The notes: generated from the sequence alone by a model not told the origin. Shown: positions 51,698 through 60,744, counted from the first letter of the stretch. The stretch is DNA of 64,000 nucleotides from CAIQPV01 sp964480365 (GCA_964480365.1 CAYZPM010000002.1:62001-126000), one strand, 5' to 3'. Translations and numbers: made by a program.

Positions 51698-53920
51698 ATG
51701 AGCAAGAGGCCAAGCAAACCAGACTCACGGCGCGCCGAAGCCGAGGTGCAACTCGCCCGCTCGCGGCTGATGGATGTCCCTGCCCGCTCTGCCGAAGATA
51801 TCCTGCACGAACTTCGTGTGCATCAAATCGAGCTTGAAATGCAGAATGACGAGTTGCGGCGGATGCAGGTCGTTATGGAAGAATCGCGCGACCGCTATGT
51901 GGATCTTTATGATTTTGCTCCCGTCGGTTACTTCACTCTCGACCGCCAAGGCATGATCGCCGAGGTGAATCTCGCCGGTGCCGCTCTGCTGGGAGTGGAT
52001 CGCAAAAAACTGCTCAAGCGCCGCTTCGCCCGCTTTATCACCCCTGAGGATAGCGATCACTGGCATGGTGATTTCCTGCGCTTGTTGCACGAGGATGATC
52101 AGCACAATTGCGACCTGACACTCCAGCACGACGACGGCTCCCGCTTCAATGCCATGTTGAGCTGTCTACGTATAAACACCGGCAACTCATTGTCGGTACA
52201 CATTACGCTCACCGACATTACCGAGCGCAAACGGACAGAAGAGGAACTGCGTATCGCTGCCATCGCCTTCGAGTCGCAGGAAGGCATGATCTTGACCGAC
52301 GCTAACGGGGTCATCCTGAGGGTCAACAAAGCCTTCACCCATTTGACCGGTTATAAGGCGGATGAAGCGGTAGGCAAGACACCGGCAATGCTTAAGTCCG
52401 GACGCCAAGACAAAGATTTCTACCAACTCATGTGGGAAACCCTGAAGCAAAACAATTACTGGCAGGGCGAGATGTGGAACAAACGCAAAGACGGCAAGAT
52501 TTACGCCGAATGGCTGACTATCTCCGCCGTCATCGCCCCCGACGGAAACGTCACACATTATGTTGGCACGTTTTCCGAGATCACCAAAAACAAGGAAGCG
52601 GAAGCCGAAATCCACCGCCTTGCCTATTACGACCCGCTCACCCAACTCCCCAACCGCCGCCTGCTATATGACCGGCTGGGCCAAGCCCTGACCGCCAGCA
52701 GACGGAACGGACACTACGGCGCGATATTGTTTCTGGATATGGATAACTTCAAGACGCTCAATGACACGCTCGGCCACGATGTCGGCGACTTGTTGCTGGT
52801 CGAGGTGGCACAGCGTCTGAATGGAGCTGTGCGCGAAGGCGACACCATCGCGCGGCTGGGCGGCGATGAGTTTGTGCTGTTGCTGGAAAATTTGAGCGAG
52901 AATGCACGTGAAGCCGCCATTCAAGCTGGCTTGGTAGGCGACAAGGTTCTCGATATTATCGGAACAAGTTATTTGCTTGAGGATGTCGAGTTTTCATGTA
53001 CTACCAGTATCGGAGCCTGTCTGTTTTGCAGCCCTGATGATTCGGTTGATGATTTGCTCAAGCATGCCGATCTCGCCATGTATCAGTCCAAGAAGGACGG
53101 GCGCAACAGCTTGCGTTTCTTCGATCCCGACATGCAGGCTGCTCTGGATGAATACAGTTCGGTTGAAAGCAACCTGCGCCATGCACTGGAACGCAGGGAG
53201 TTACGCCTTTACTACCAGATACAAGTTAACAGTGCAGGTCGCGCCATCGGAGCGGAAGCTTTGCTGCGCTGGGAACATCCCGAACGCGGCCTGGTTTCTC
53301 CTGCCCAGTTTATCCCTCTGGCCGAAGAAACGGGCCTGATCGTGCCAATAGGATTGTGGGTGCTGCAAACCGCGTGCGCCCAGATCAGGGACTGGTTCGG
53401 CAACCCTGCCACCTGCGACTTGAAACTCGCCATCAATGTCAGCGCGCGACAGTTCCGCCAGCCGGATTTCGTCGAACAAGTCCATCAAGCGCTCACTGCA
53501 ACCGGCATCAATCCGGCGCGCCTGAAAATTGAGTTGACCGAGAGCCTGGTGCTCGATAACGTCAGCGATACCATTACCAAAATGCATTCCCTCAAAGAAC
53601 TGGGGATCAGTTTTTCGATGGATGACTTCGGCACCGGTTATTCCTCGCTCTCTTACCTCAAGCGACTGCCTCTGGATCAGTTAAAGATTGATCAGTCCTT
53701 CATCCGCGATATCGCCAGCGATCCCAACGATGCGGCCGTCGTGCAGGCCATCATCACCATGGGACATACCTTCGGTTTCCACGTTATTGCCGAGGGAGTC
53801 GAAACTGAAGCGCAGCAGGAATTCCTCGACCGGCACGGCTGCCATGCCTTTCAGGGCTACCTGTTCGGACGACCGGTTCCGTTGAAAGAATTTGAGAAAC
53901 TGGTTTCGCGGCAAGCTTGA
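51698..53920 (+). CDS. PAS-PAS-GGDEF-EAL protein
   Basis: Cytoplasmic c-di-GMP enzyme of 740 aa. Helical N-terminus (LRVHQIELEMQNDELRRMQ), PAS (about 65-180), PAS (about 190-310), GGDEF (about 318-480) with LTQLPNRRLLYDRLG and an intact RLGGDEF near 388, EAL (about 490-735) with GAEALLRWEHPERG, the Glu in LKIELTESLVLD and MDDFGTGYSSLSYLK. Both active sites look complete, so it may synthesise, degrade or both. N-terminus and second PAS closely match the kinase at 37653-39668. Sits 193 bp after the CheB-CheR gene. Confidence 0.94.
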   Translation: MSKRPSKPDSRRAEAEVQLARSRLMDVPARSAEDILHELRVHQIELEMQNDELRRMQVVMEESRDRYVDLYDFAPVGYFTLDRQGMIAEVNLAGAALLGVDRKKLLKRRFARFITPEDSDHWHGDFLRLLHEDDQHNCDLTLQHDDGSRFNAMLSCLRINTGNSLSVHITLTDITERKRTEEELRIAAIAFESQEGMILTDANGVILRVNKAFTHLTGYKADEAVGKTPAMLKSGRQDKDFYQLMWETLKQNNYWQGEMWNKRKDGKIYAEWLTISAVIAPDGNVTHYVGTFSEITKNKEAEAEIHRLAYYDPLTQLPNRRLLYDRLGQALTASRRNGHYGAILFLDMDNFKTLNDTLGHDVGDLLLVEVAQRLNGAVREGDTIARLGGDEFVLLLENLSENAREAAIQAGLVGDKVLDIIGTSYLLEDVEFSCTTSIGACLFCSPDDSVDDLLKHADLAMYQSKKDGRNSLRFFDPDMQAALDEYSSVESNLRHALERRELRLYYQIQVNSAGRAIGAEALLRWEHPERGLVSPAQFIPLAEETGLIVPIGLWVLQTACAQIRDWFGNPATCDLKLAINVSARQFRQPDFVEQVHQALTATGINPARLKIELTESLVLDNVSDTITKMHSLKELGISFSMDDFGTGYSSLSYLKRLPLDQLKIDQSFIRDIASDPNDAAVVQAIITMGHTFGFHVIAEGVETEAQQEFLDRHGCHAFQGYLFGRPVPLKEFEKLVSRQA

Positions 53921-53965
53921 CTCTCCTTCGCAAAAAGCCTGCTAACCCGGATGTTTGAAAATGGT

Positions 53966-53995
53966 TTGACACGGGGTTGTCATCTGGCTTAGAAT
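53966..53995 (+). promoter_or_regulatory. Sigma-70 promoter of rplM-rpsI
   Basis: Consensus -35 TTGACA at 53966-53971 and -10 TAGAAT at 53990-53995, spacer 18 bp, about 45 bp before the rplM ATG. Consistent with the strong expression of a ribosomal protein operon. Confidence 0.7.
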
Positions 53996-54040
53996 TCGCG
54001 CCCTTCGAGATTTACTAATCCTGTTTTTTTAGGAAGTGCC

Positions 54041-54478
54041 ATGAAAACATTTTCCGCTAAGCCCCATGAAGTCCAGCACGACTGGTTTCTGGTGGACGCC
54101 GCAGACGCCGTGCTAGGTCGTTTGGCCAGCCAGATCGCAGCACGCCTGCGCGGCAAGCACAAAGCCATTTACACTCCTCACGTGGACACCGGCGATTTTA
54201 TCGTCGTGGTCAATGCCGACAAGCTGCGCGTGACCGGCAATAAGGCCGAGGCTAAGGTATATCACCGCCACACCGGTTATCCGGGCGGGCTGTACACCAC
54301 CAACTTCACCAAGTTGCAAGGGCGTTTTCCTGATCGCATACTGCAAAAAGCGGTAAAGGGCATGTTGCCGAAAGGCCCGCTCGGTTACGCCATGTTGCGC
54401 AAGCTTAAAGTTTACGCCGGCACGGATCACCCGCATGTCGCCCAGCAACCGAAACCTATTGACCTGTTGAAAGCATAA
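54041..54478 (+). CDS. rplM: 50S ribosomal protein L13 (uL13)
   Basis: Large-subunit protein of 145 aa, close to the usual length. Typical sequence KTFSAKPHEVQHDWFLVDA, AVLGRLASQIAARLRGKHK, YHRHTGYPGGLYTTNF and AVKGMLPKGPLGYAMLRKLK. AGGAAG precedes the ATG. Followed 2 bp later by rpsI, the universal bacterial arrangement. Confidence 0.99.
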   Translation: MKTFSAKPHEVQHDWFLVDAADAVLGRLASQIAARLRGKHKAIYTPHVDTGDFIVVVNADKLRVTGNKAEAKVYHRHTGYPGGLYTTNFTKLQGRFPDRILQKAVKGMLPKGPLGYAMLRKLKVYAGTDHPHVAQQPKPIDLLKA

Positions 54479-54480
54479 CC

Positions 54481-54873
54481 ATGAGCGTTAATTACAACTA
54501 TGGCACCGGCCGTCGCAAGAGCGCAGTAGCTCGCGTGTTCATGAAGCCGGGCAAGGGCGACATCGTCGTCAACGACAAGCCGCTGGATGTATTCTTCTCC
54601 CGCGAAACCGGACGCATGGTAGTGCGTCAGCCGCTGGAACTGACCGACACAGTGGGCAAGTTCGACATCATGGTAAACGTTTTCGGTGGCGGCGAGTCCG
54701 GCCAAGCCGGTGCAGTGCGCCATGGCATCACCCGCGCTCTGATCGATTTCGACGCCAGCCTCAAGCCGACATTGAGCAAAGCCGGCCTGGTTACCCGCGA
54801 TGCGCGCGAAGTGGAACGTAAAAAAGTCGGTCTGCGCAAGGCGCGCCGCCGCAAACAATTCTCAAAACGTTAA
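54481..54873 (+). CDS. rpsI: 30S ribosomal protein S9 (uS9)
   Basis: Small-subunit protein of 130 aa. The start YNYGTGRRKSAVARVFMKPG and the basic C-terminal tail ending RRRKQFSKR, which reaches the decoding site, are diagnostic. Second gene of the rplM-rpsI operon; an intrinsic terminator lies 17 bp after the stop. Confidence 0.99.
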   Translation: MSVNYNYGTGRRKSAVARVFMKPGKGDIVVNDKPLDVFFSRETGRMVVRQPLELTDTVGKFDIMVNVFGGGESGQAGAVRHGITRALIDFDASLKPTLSKAGLVTRDAREVERKKVGLRKARRRKQFSKR

Positions 54874-54890
54874 ACCGTTTTGGATTGTCA

Positions 54891-54918
54891 GACAAGGCCG
54901 CCTTTGGGCGGCTTTGTC
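54891..54918 (+). terminator. Intrinsic terminator after rpsI
   Basis: Stem GACAAgGCCGCC with GGCGGCtTTGTC around a TTTG loop, positions 54891-54918. The T-run after it is short (ATTTCC). A smaller AAAACG/CGTTTT dyad spans the rpsI stop codon. Confidence 0.8.
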
Positions 54919-54959
54919 ATTTCCGTTGTATCATTACGGTTATTAAACCCAAAATCCCT

Positions 54960-55084
54960 CATTCCCGCGCAGGCGGGAATCCAGCAAGGACAAACATCCC
55001 GCGAAGCGGACAAAACCACGATGTTGTCCCGCTTCACGGGAGATTATTTAATCATCTGGATTCCCGCCTGCGCGGGAATGACGG
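54960..55084. repeat. Inverted-repeat element, GGCGGGAATCCAG type
   Basis: Outer arms of about 25 bp (ATTCCCGCGCAGGCGGGAAT plus CCAG at 54961-54984; complement at 55056-55080 and beyond). An inner inverted repeat is built from TCCCGCGAAGCGGACA and TGTCCCGCTTCACGGGA. Same layout as 47513-47624. Located between rpsI and argC. Confidence 0.8.
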
Positions 55085-55140
55085 GCTATTGGATTATTTG
55101 GATTTAAGATTGGCGGGAATGCACTCAAGTGGAGCAAGAT

Positions 55141-56169
55141 ATGATCAAGGTTGGTATCGTAGGTGGCACAGGTTATACGGGGGTGGAATTGCTGCGGCTG
55201 CTGGCGCTGCATCCACAAGTGGAATTGCGCACGATTACATCTCGCGCGGACGCGGGCGAACCCGTCTGCCAGATGTTCCCCAGTTTGCGCGGTCATGTGG
55301 ATTTGTGTTTCATCCACCCGGACGATGCGCATCTGGATCAGTGCGATGTGGTATTTTTCGCTACGCCCAACGGCATCGCCATGCATCAGGCGCGCACCCT
55401 GCTCGATGCGGGCGTAAAAGTGATCGACTTGGCGGCTGATTTCCGTATCAAGGATGTGGCGGAGTGGGAGAAATGGTATGGCATGCGCCACGCCTGCCCC
55501 GACCTGGTCGCCGAAGCAGTGTACGGCTTGCCGGAAGTGAATCGCGATCAGATTCGGCAGGCGCGACTGGTGGCTAATCCCGGCTGTTATCCGACAGCAG
55601 TGCAGCTCGGTTTTATCCCTTTGCTGGAAGCGGGGCTGGTGGACATTACCGGATTGATTGCCGATGCAAAATCCGGCGTGTCCGGTGCCGGGCGCAAGGC
55701 TGAGGTCGGCATTCTGTTTGCCGAATCATCTGACAATTTCAAGGCCTACGGTGTGGCGGGGCACCGCCATTTGCCGGAGATCAGGCAGGGGCTGGCACGG
55801 GTGGCGCAGCATGAGGTCGGCCTGACCTTCGTGCCGCACCTGACGCCGATGATACGCGGCATTCACGCCACGCTTTATGGCCGGTTGAAACGCGATGTCG
55901 ACTTGCAGGCGCTGTTCGAGCAGCGTTATGCCAACGAGCCGTTTGTCGATGTGATGCCTGCTGGCAGTCAGCCGGAAACCCGCTCGGTACGCGGCTCTAA
56001 CCGTTGCCGTATCGCGGTGTATCGCCCGCAACAAGGCGATACAGTCGTTGTACTTTCCGTAATCGACAATTTGGTTAAAGGCGCGGCGGGTCAGGCGGTG
56101 CAAAATATGAACATCATGTTCGGCCTGCCCGAGTCCACAGCGCTGACTATTGTTCCTTTGTTGCCCTAA
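55141..56169 (+). CDS. argC: N-acetyl-gamma-glutamyl-phosphate reductase
   Basis: Third step of arginine synthesis, NADPH-dependent; 342 aa. IKVGIVGGTGYTGVELLRLL is the cofactor-binding start, the catalytic cysteine lies in VANPGCYPTAVQLGF, and GHRHLPEIRQGL carries the catalytic His. GGAG 8 bp upstream selects the ATG at 55141 over a GTG at 55129. Usual position after rpsI in betaproteobacteria. Confidence 0.97.
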   Translation: MIKVGIVGGTGYTGVELLRLLALHPQVELRTITSRADAGEPVCQMFPSLRGHVDLCFIHPDDAHLDQCDVVFFATPNGIAMHQARTLLDAGVKVIDLAADFRIKDVAEWEKWYGMRHACPDLVAEAVYGLPEVNRDQIRQARLVANPGCYPTAVQLGFIPLLEAGLVDITGLIADAKSGVSGAGRKAEVGILFAESSDNFKAYGVAGHRHLPEIRQGLARVAQHEVGLTFVPHLTPMIRGIHATLYGRLKRDVDLQALFEQRYANEPFVDVMPAGSQPETRSVRGSNRCRIAVYRPQQGDTVVVLSVIDNLVKGAAGQAVQNMNIMFGLPESTALTIVPLLP

Positions 56170-56212
56170 CGGGCATGGACAATATGCCACTCCTGAAAAT
56201 GCTCCCGTTATA

Positions 56213-56398
56213 CCCGTTTCCCCCTGGTGGAACTGCTAGACATTCCACTAGGCTGCCTAAAGACGGCAACCAAGTGGCTGGTTATCCCCATCCCTCCCCC
56301 GCAAGCGGGAGAGGGGGACAGGGTCTGATGGAACTACTAGCCACTCGACTAAGCCCAGCAAAAACGCTGGGCAAGTCGCTGGTTATCGCTCCGCGAGT
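56213..56398 (+). repeat. Dispersed leader repeat, copy 2 (two hp1 units)
   Basis: CCCGTTTCCCCC, then unit a (GTGGAACTGCTAGACATT, hairpin 56245-56277 with CCACTaGG / CCaAGTGG, CTGGTTATC), hp2-like CCTCCCCC-gcaagc-GGGAGAGG, then unit b (GATGGAACTACTAGCCACT, hairpin 56346-56378 with CGACT-aa-GCCCAGC / GCTGGGC-a-AGTCG, CTGGTTATC) and GCTCCGCGAG. Compared with copy 1 the stem bases change in pairs. It ends 11 bp before the ATG of the following gene. Confidence 0.8.
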
Positions 56399-56409
56399 TT
56401 CTTGTTAAT

Positions 56410-57159
56410 ATGTTTCGAATTCGACAGCTAAAGCGGAAATTCGGCATTTCAGCGCCACGCTTAGCCGTGCGTCCGCATGTGCCGTGGTATGTGCGTTGGG
56501 CCATCGTGCTGCCTTTTGTGTTGGGGGCAGGCGGATTGGTGTGGTGGGCTTATGACTCGGGCCTGGAATTTGCCGGCTTCCATCGCGGACAAGCGGAGCA
56601 TGAATTAACCCAACTGCGTGAGCAGGTTGCTGCCCTGAAAGCTGAAAATGCACAACTATCCAGCCAGGCAGCGTCATTTGAAAGGCAAGCGCAGGTTGAT
56701 CACGCCGCCAATCAGGAAACCGGAAAACAACTGAAAGGATTGAATGAGGAAAACGCCCGTATTCAGGAAGACCTAGCGTTTTTCCAGAGCCTGACCTTGT
56801 CCGGCAAGCATGGGGCGGAACTGTCCATACACCGCTTGAAAGTCGAACATGACACCCTGCCCGGTGAATACCGCTATCGCCTGCTATTGGTGCAAAGCGG
56901 AGCTGAACGCGAGAAAGAATTCCAAGGCAATTTGCAACTGCTTGTTAATGCGCAACACAATGGCAAGAAAACGGTAATTGTGTTTCCGCAGGAAAATGCG
57001 CCTGAAAATGCAGCATATCAGCTAAATTTCAAGTATTATCAGCGTGTCGAGCACAGTTTCCAGTTGCCGCCGGATACGTCTGTCGAGAGTATTCAAGTGC
57101 GAGTTTTTGAGCGCGGCGCAAGTGAGCCGAAGATCCAGCAGAACGTCAATTTGTCGTGA
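56410..57159 (+). CDS. Membrane-anchored coiled-coil protein (DUF6776-like)
   Basis: Protein of 249 aa of a conserved betaproteobacterial group. A basic cytoplasmic N-terminus with PRLAVRPHVPWYVRW, one membrane helix (about 37-57), a coiled coil (about 70-130, HELTQLREQVAALKAENAQL) and a C-terminal beta-rich domain (YRYRLLLVQSGAEREKEFQG, VFPQENAPENAAYQLNFKYY). Next to the bactofilin gene (15 bp), as in related genomes, which hints at cell-envelope or shape functions. Family name from memory of the pattern, moderate certainty. Confidence 0.8.
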   Translation: MFRIRQLKRKFGISAPRLAVRPHVPWYVRWAIVLPFVLGAGGLVWWAYDSGLEFAGFHRGQAEHELTQLREQVAALKAENAQLSSQAASFERQAQVDHAANQETGKQLKGLNEENARIQEDLAFFQSLTLSGKHGAELSIHRLKVEHDTLPGEYRYRLLLVQSGAEREKEFQGNLQLLVNAQHNGKKTVIVFPQENAPENAAYQLNFKYYQRVEHSFQLPPDTSVESIQVRVFERGASEPKIQQNVNLS

Positions 57160-57174
57160 AAATTAGGAGAGGCC

Positions 57175-57585
57175 ATGTTTGGTAAACGGCACAGCAAGCC
57201 GAAAAACCGTATTGATACGCTTATCGGTGCGGAAGCCAGGATAGAGGGCAACATCAGTTTCAGCGGTGGATTGCGAGTAGACGGCGAAGTCAACGGCAAT
57301 ATCGTAGCCGTACCGGGCAAATCAAGTACGCTGGTGCTGAGCGAACACGGACGCGTCAAAGGCGAAATCAGCGTAACGCATCTTGTGTTGAACGGCGTAG
57401 TGGAAGGGGCGGTGCGCGCGGCAGAATATTTGGAACTGCAAAGCAAAGCCAAGGTCACAGGAAACGTGCAATATAAATCGCTGGAAATTCAGTTGGGCGC
57501 GATGGTCGAAGGCAGGCTCATCCACTTGTCGGATGCTGTGTCAGACAAGGTGGTAGCGTTCAAGCTGAACAGTGGTGCAGAATAA
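57175..57585 (+). CDS. Bactofilin
   Basis: Polymer-forming cytoskeletal protein of 136 aa. The repetitive right-handed beta-helix core is visible as IDTLIGAEARIEGNISFSGG, LRVDGEVNGNIVAVPG, RVKGEISVTHLVLNGVVEG and KVTGNVQYKSLEIQLGAMVE. Short unstructured ends are normal. AGGAGAGG precedes the ATG. Probably co-transcribed with the upstream membrane protein and perhaps erpA. Confidence 0.94.
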   Translation: MFGKRHSKPKNRIDTLIGAEARIEGNISFSGGLRVDGEVNGNIVAVPGKSSTLVLSEHGRVKGEISVTHLVLNGVVEGAVRAAEYLELQSKAKVTGNVQYKSLEIQLGAMVEGRLIHLSDAVSDKVVAFKLNSGAE

Positions 57586-57617
57586 GGGCACCTCAACCAA
57601 TTTTTACGGAGGCAACA

Positions 57618-57968
57618 ATGAATACAGTAACTGAATTGCAAGACCCGCTGCTATTTACCGACAGTGCGGCAAACAAGGTGAAGCAACTGATTGAGGAAGA
57701 AGGCAACACGGAATTGAAACTTCGCGTGTTCGTCAGTGGCGGCGGATGCTCCGGCTTCCAGTACGGCTTCACTTTTGACGAAGTGGCCAATGAGGACGAC
57801 ACCGTATTGACCAAGAATGGCGTTCAGTTACTGATCGACCCGATGAGCTTCCAGTATCTGGCAGGCGCAGAGATCGACTATCAGGAAGGTTTGGAAGGTT
57901 CGCAGTTCGTAATCAAGAACCCGAACGCGACCACTACCTGCGGTTGCGGATCGTCCTTCTCGGTTTAA
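57618..57968 (+). CDS. erpA: Iron-sulfur cluster insertion protein ErpA
   Basis: A-type Fe-S carrier of 116 aa. The three cluster-binding cysteines are in GGGCSGFQYGF and TTTCGCGSSFSV. Delivers clusters to apoproteins such as those of isoprenoid synthesis and respiration. ACGGAGGC stands 7 bp before the ATG. Last plus-strand gene before a convergent pair with anmK. Confidence 0.96.
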   Translation: MNTVTELQDPLLFTDSAANKVKQLIEEEGNTELKLRVFVSGGGCSGFQYGFTFDEVANEDDTVLTKNGVQLLIDPMSFQYLAGAEIDYQEGLEGSQFVIKNPNATTTCGCGSSFSV

Positions 57969-57981
57969 CTAAAAACCTTTT

Positions 57982-58105
57982 TTGTCCACGAAAAACACGA
58001 AAGTCACGAAACAAATCAAATCTTACTCGTGCGCAACAATTCACCTTTCCGGTGATGATCTGAAACTTTCTATCATATGGAATTTTTCGTGTTTTTCGTG
58101 GACAA
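57982..58105. repeat. Inverted repeat with perfect 21-bp arms between erpA and anmK
   Basis: Arms at 57982-58002 (TTGTCCACGAAAAACACGAA and one further A) and 58085-58105 are exactly complementary. The 82-bp loop holds a small CACCTTTCCGGTG hairpin. Sits between two convergent genes and could also stop transcription from both sides. Confidence 0.85.
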
Positions 58106-58120
58106 CTGCTTTTTCTGGGT

Positions 58121-59218
58121 TTATGCCGGATAAATCGCGCCGAGTATGCAGGGATGGCGCGCGCCGGTGACGGCAGGCAAGTTGGCTGCTTGTCCGTGCA
58201 AGGTTTGCTGCGCCAGCCAGGCGAAGGCGATGGCTTCCAAATAATCGCTGTCTACGCCGAGGGCATTCGTCGTCTCCACGCTGCTGTCAGGTAGTAAGGC
58301 AGCAAGGCGGTTATGCAGGATTTGGTTATGCGCCCCGCCGCCGCATAAATAAATTTCTTTTGCACCGACACAATATTTTTGTATGGCTTGTGCAATGGAG
58401 CGGCAAGTCAGTTCCAGCAGGGTGGCTTGCACGTCTTCCGCCCGCTCACCACCTTGCAATTTGTCTTGTAGCCATGCCATGTTAAATAGATCGCGTCCAC
58501 TACTCTTGGGTGGAGGCAGCGCGAAAAATTGCTCGCTGAGCATCTGTTCCAGCAGCGCAGGTAATGCCTTGCCTGTCGTTGCCCATGTGCCGCGATCATC
58601 AAAGGGCTTGCCTTGGTGTTGCATACACCATGCATCCATCAGAAGATTGCCTGGGCCGCAATCAAAACCAGTTGTGGAATGGTCAGGAGGAAGATCGGTT
58701 AGATTGCTGATACCGCCGATGTTGACGATGACGCGGTGAATGCCGGAATGCCGCAACACCTTGTCATGAAAAGCGGGAACCAGAGGCGCGCCTTGCCCAC
58801 CTGCTGCGATATCACGGCTGCGGAAGTCATTGATTACGGTGATGCCGGTTAATTCAGCCAGCAGCGCGGCATTGCCCAGTTGCAAGGTATAGCCATGTTC
58901 GGGGCGATGGCGGATAGTCTGGCCGTGGCAGCCAATGGCACTTACCTGATTGGGTGTGATATTGATTTTTTGCAACAGGGCTACCGTAGCTGCCGCATAA
59001 AGCCGCGCCAGTTCATTACCGGTTAATTGCGCTTGATGCAACTCATTGTTTGCGGGATGGTGCAAGGCGAGCAAGGCATCCTTGAGGGGCTGCCCGTAAG
59101 CCTGATAATGCGTGCCTCTTAACTGAAATTGCCCGTCGAAAAACTCAACCAGCGCTACATCAATGCCGTCCAGGCTGGTGCCGGACATGATGCCTGCATA
59201 GAGTTCTGGGCTATTCAC
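58121..59218 (-). CDS. anmK: Anhydro-N-acetylmuramic acid kinase
   Basis: Phosphorylates 1,6-anhydro-MurNAc during cell-wall recycling; 365 aa. GIMSGTSLDGIDVALVEF at the N-terminus is the ATP-binding signature; IGCHGQTIRHRPEHGYTLQL, VINDFRSRDIAAGGQGAPLV, NIGGISNLTDL and GFDCGPGNLLMDAW are further family blocks. Partners in the region fit: the M23 peptidase upstream also acts on peptidoglycan. Confidence 0.96.
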   Translation of the reverse strand: MNSPELYAGIMSGTSLDGIDVALVEFFDGQFQLRGTHYQAYGQPLKDALLALHHPANNELHQAQLTGNELARLYAAATVALLQKINITPNQVSAIGCHGQTIRHRPEHGYTLQLGNAALLAELTGITVINDFRSRDIAAGGQGAPLVPAFHDKVLRHSGIHRVIVNIGGISNLTDLPPDHSTTGFDCGPGNLLMDAWCMQHQGKPFDDRGTWATTGKALPALLEQMLSEQFFALPPPKSSGRDLFNMAWLQDKLQGGERAEDVQATLLELTCRSIAQAIQKYCVGAKEIYLCGGGAHNQILHNRLAALLPDSSVETTNALGVDSDYLEAIAFAWLAQQTLHGQAANLPAVTGARHPCILGAIYPA

Positions 59219-59236
59219 ACTTGCATTAGGGCGCCG

Positions 59237-60544
59237 TTAATCCAGCTTGGCCACGCTGGTATTGCTCATTAAACCAAGGCGATCCGTCAGACGGTGGCTG
59301 GCTTCTTCAAAGGCGGCTTGTTGAGATGCGCTGATCGGGGTGGCATTCGGCAACGCGACTCGCAAAGGATCGCATTGTTCGCCGTCTATCCTGAATTCGT
59401 AGTGCAAGTGAGGGCCGGTGGCCCACCCGGTCATGCCAACGTAGCCTATGACTTCACCTTGGCCGACATGCTGCCCACTACGAAGCCCAGTGGCGAAGCG
59501 GGACAGGTGACCGTACACTGTAGAATAGTGACTTTGGTGATTCACCATGATTACATTGCCATAGCCAGTCTGCTGGCCAACAAACGATACTGTTCCGTCT
59601 GCTGTGACTTCAACCTTGGTTCCAATCGGCGCCGCATAGTCCACGCCTTTATGGGCGCGCCATTTTTTCAGTATCGGGTGGAAACGTGCGGAAGTAAAAC
59701 CGGAACTGATCCGTGAAAATGCTACGGGAGAACGCAGGAAGGCCTTGCGTACACTCTTGCCGTCCGGTGTGTAGTAATCGCCATGAGTGCTGTCAGTTTG
59801 GAAAAATACCACGCGGTAAGGTTTGCCCTGATTAACGAACTCGGCAGCTTGGATACGCCCGTTACGCACCGGTTCGCCGTTGCTATAAGTCACTTCGTAG
59901 GTCACGGAGAACTTGTCGCCTTTGCGCAGATCGCGATGGAAGTCGATATCACCACCAAAAATTTCAGCTAATTGACTGGCCGTTGCATCCGGCAGGCCGG
60001 CTGTGTCGGTCGCTTCGAACAAGGTAGTCTTTATTACGCCGGTGCGCATGGACAGGCGCTGCTCAAGTTGGGGAGGCAGCACGCTGACCTTGAAGCCAAC
60101 TGGACTTCCCACACTTTTCTCGATAACGATTTGGCTGCCGCTATTGTTCAGATAACGCAAGGCCAGCAGGCTACCATCGGCCCCGGTTTCGGCTTGCACC
60201 GTCTTGCCTGAGGCGAGTTGGCGAAAGGATTCCGCAGCCTGATTTTTACGCAGATATTCACTGGCAACGGCATCTTCTACATTCATGCGGCGCAACAGTT
60301 CGACCACAGTATCGCCGCGCTGCACATGCTCATTGCGCCAAAAGGTGGCGGCACTGCTGGCAACCGGGGTGACTTGCGGCAGAGAAATTTCTTCCACCAC
60401 GGTTTTCACTGGGGCGGTAATAATTTCAGTTTGTGGCATGATGCCGAATGCGGTAACCACACCTAGCAAAGGCAGGCTGGACATGGCGACAAACCAACGC
60501 AATTTCAATTTGCGTTCTTGTGTCAGGGTTTTTTGGGTTAACAT
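59237..60544 (-). CDS. M23 family peptidoglycan endopeptidase
   Basis: Envelope protein of 435 aa with an N-terminal membrane anchor (WFVAMSSLPLLGVVTAFGI). A LysM/OapA-like region follows (about 65-110, VQRGDTVVELLRRM in the form HVQRGDTVVELLRR), then a linking domain and a C-terminal LytM/M23 domain (about 300-410) with HKGVDYAAPIGTKV (His and Asp zinc ligands), NHQSHYSTVYGHLSRF and TGPHLHYEFRIDG (second His pair). All zinc ligands present, so an active D,D-endopeptidase is expected (MepM-like). Located 18 bp upstream of anmK, likely one operon, and divergent from tyrS. Confidence 0.92.
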   Translation of the reverse strand: MLTQKTLTQERKLKLRWFVAMSSLPLLGVVTAFGIMPQTEIITAPVKTVVEEISLPQVTPVASSAATFWRNEHVQRGDTVVELLRRMNVEDAVASEYLRKNQAAESFRQLASGKTVQAETGADGSLLALRYLNNSGSQIVIEKSVGSPVGFKVSVLPPQLEQRLSMRTGVIKTTLFEATDTAGLPDATASQLAEIFGGDIDFHRDLRKGDKFSVTYEVTYSNGEPVRNGRIQAAEFVNQGKPYRVVFFQTDSTHGDYYTPDGKSVRKAFLRSPVAFSRISSGFTSARFHPILKKWRAHKGVDYAAPIGTKVEVTADGTVSFVGQQTGYGNVIMVNHQSHYSTVYGHLSRFATGLRSGQHVGQGEVIGYVGMTGWATGPHLHYEFRIDGEQCDPLRVALPNATPISASQQAAFEEASHRLTDRLGLMSNTSVAKLD

Positions 60545-60744
60545 TTACGCCTCTCAGGCTGCCGCGTTCTTCAAGGTTGCGAACGCGCGTTATTCAAATT
60601 GGGCGCTACTGTACCAGAAAGTAGGTATCCCTCAAAGCCCGTCCGGTCAATTGAGGCCTTCGGGACAAAAGGTTAATACTACGACGGGCGGCAGAAAATC
60701 GGAAATAAGCGGCAAATCGCATTGGATTTAATAGAGAACGAGAC

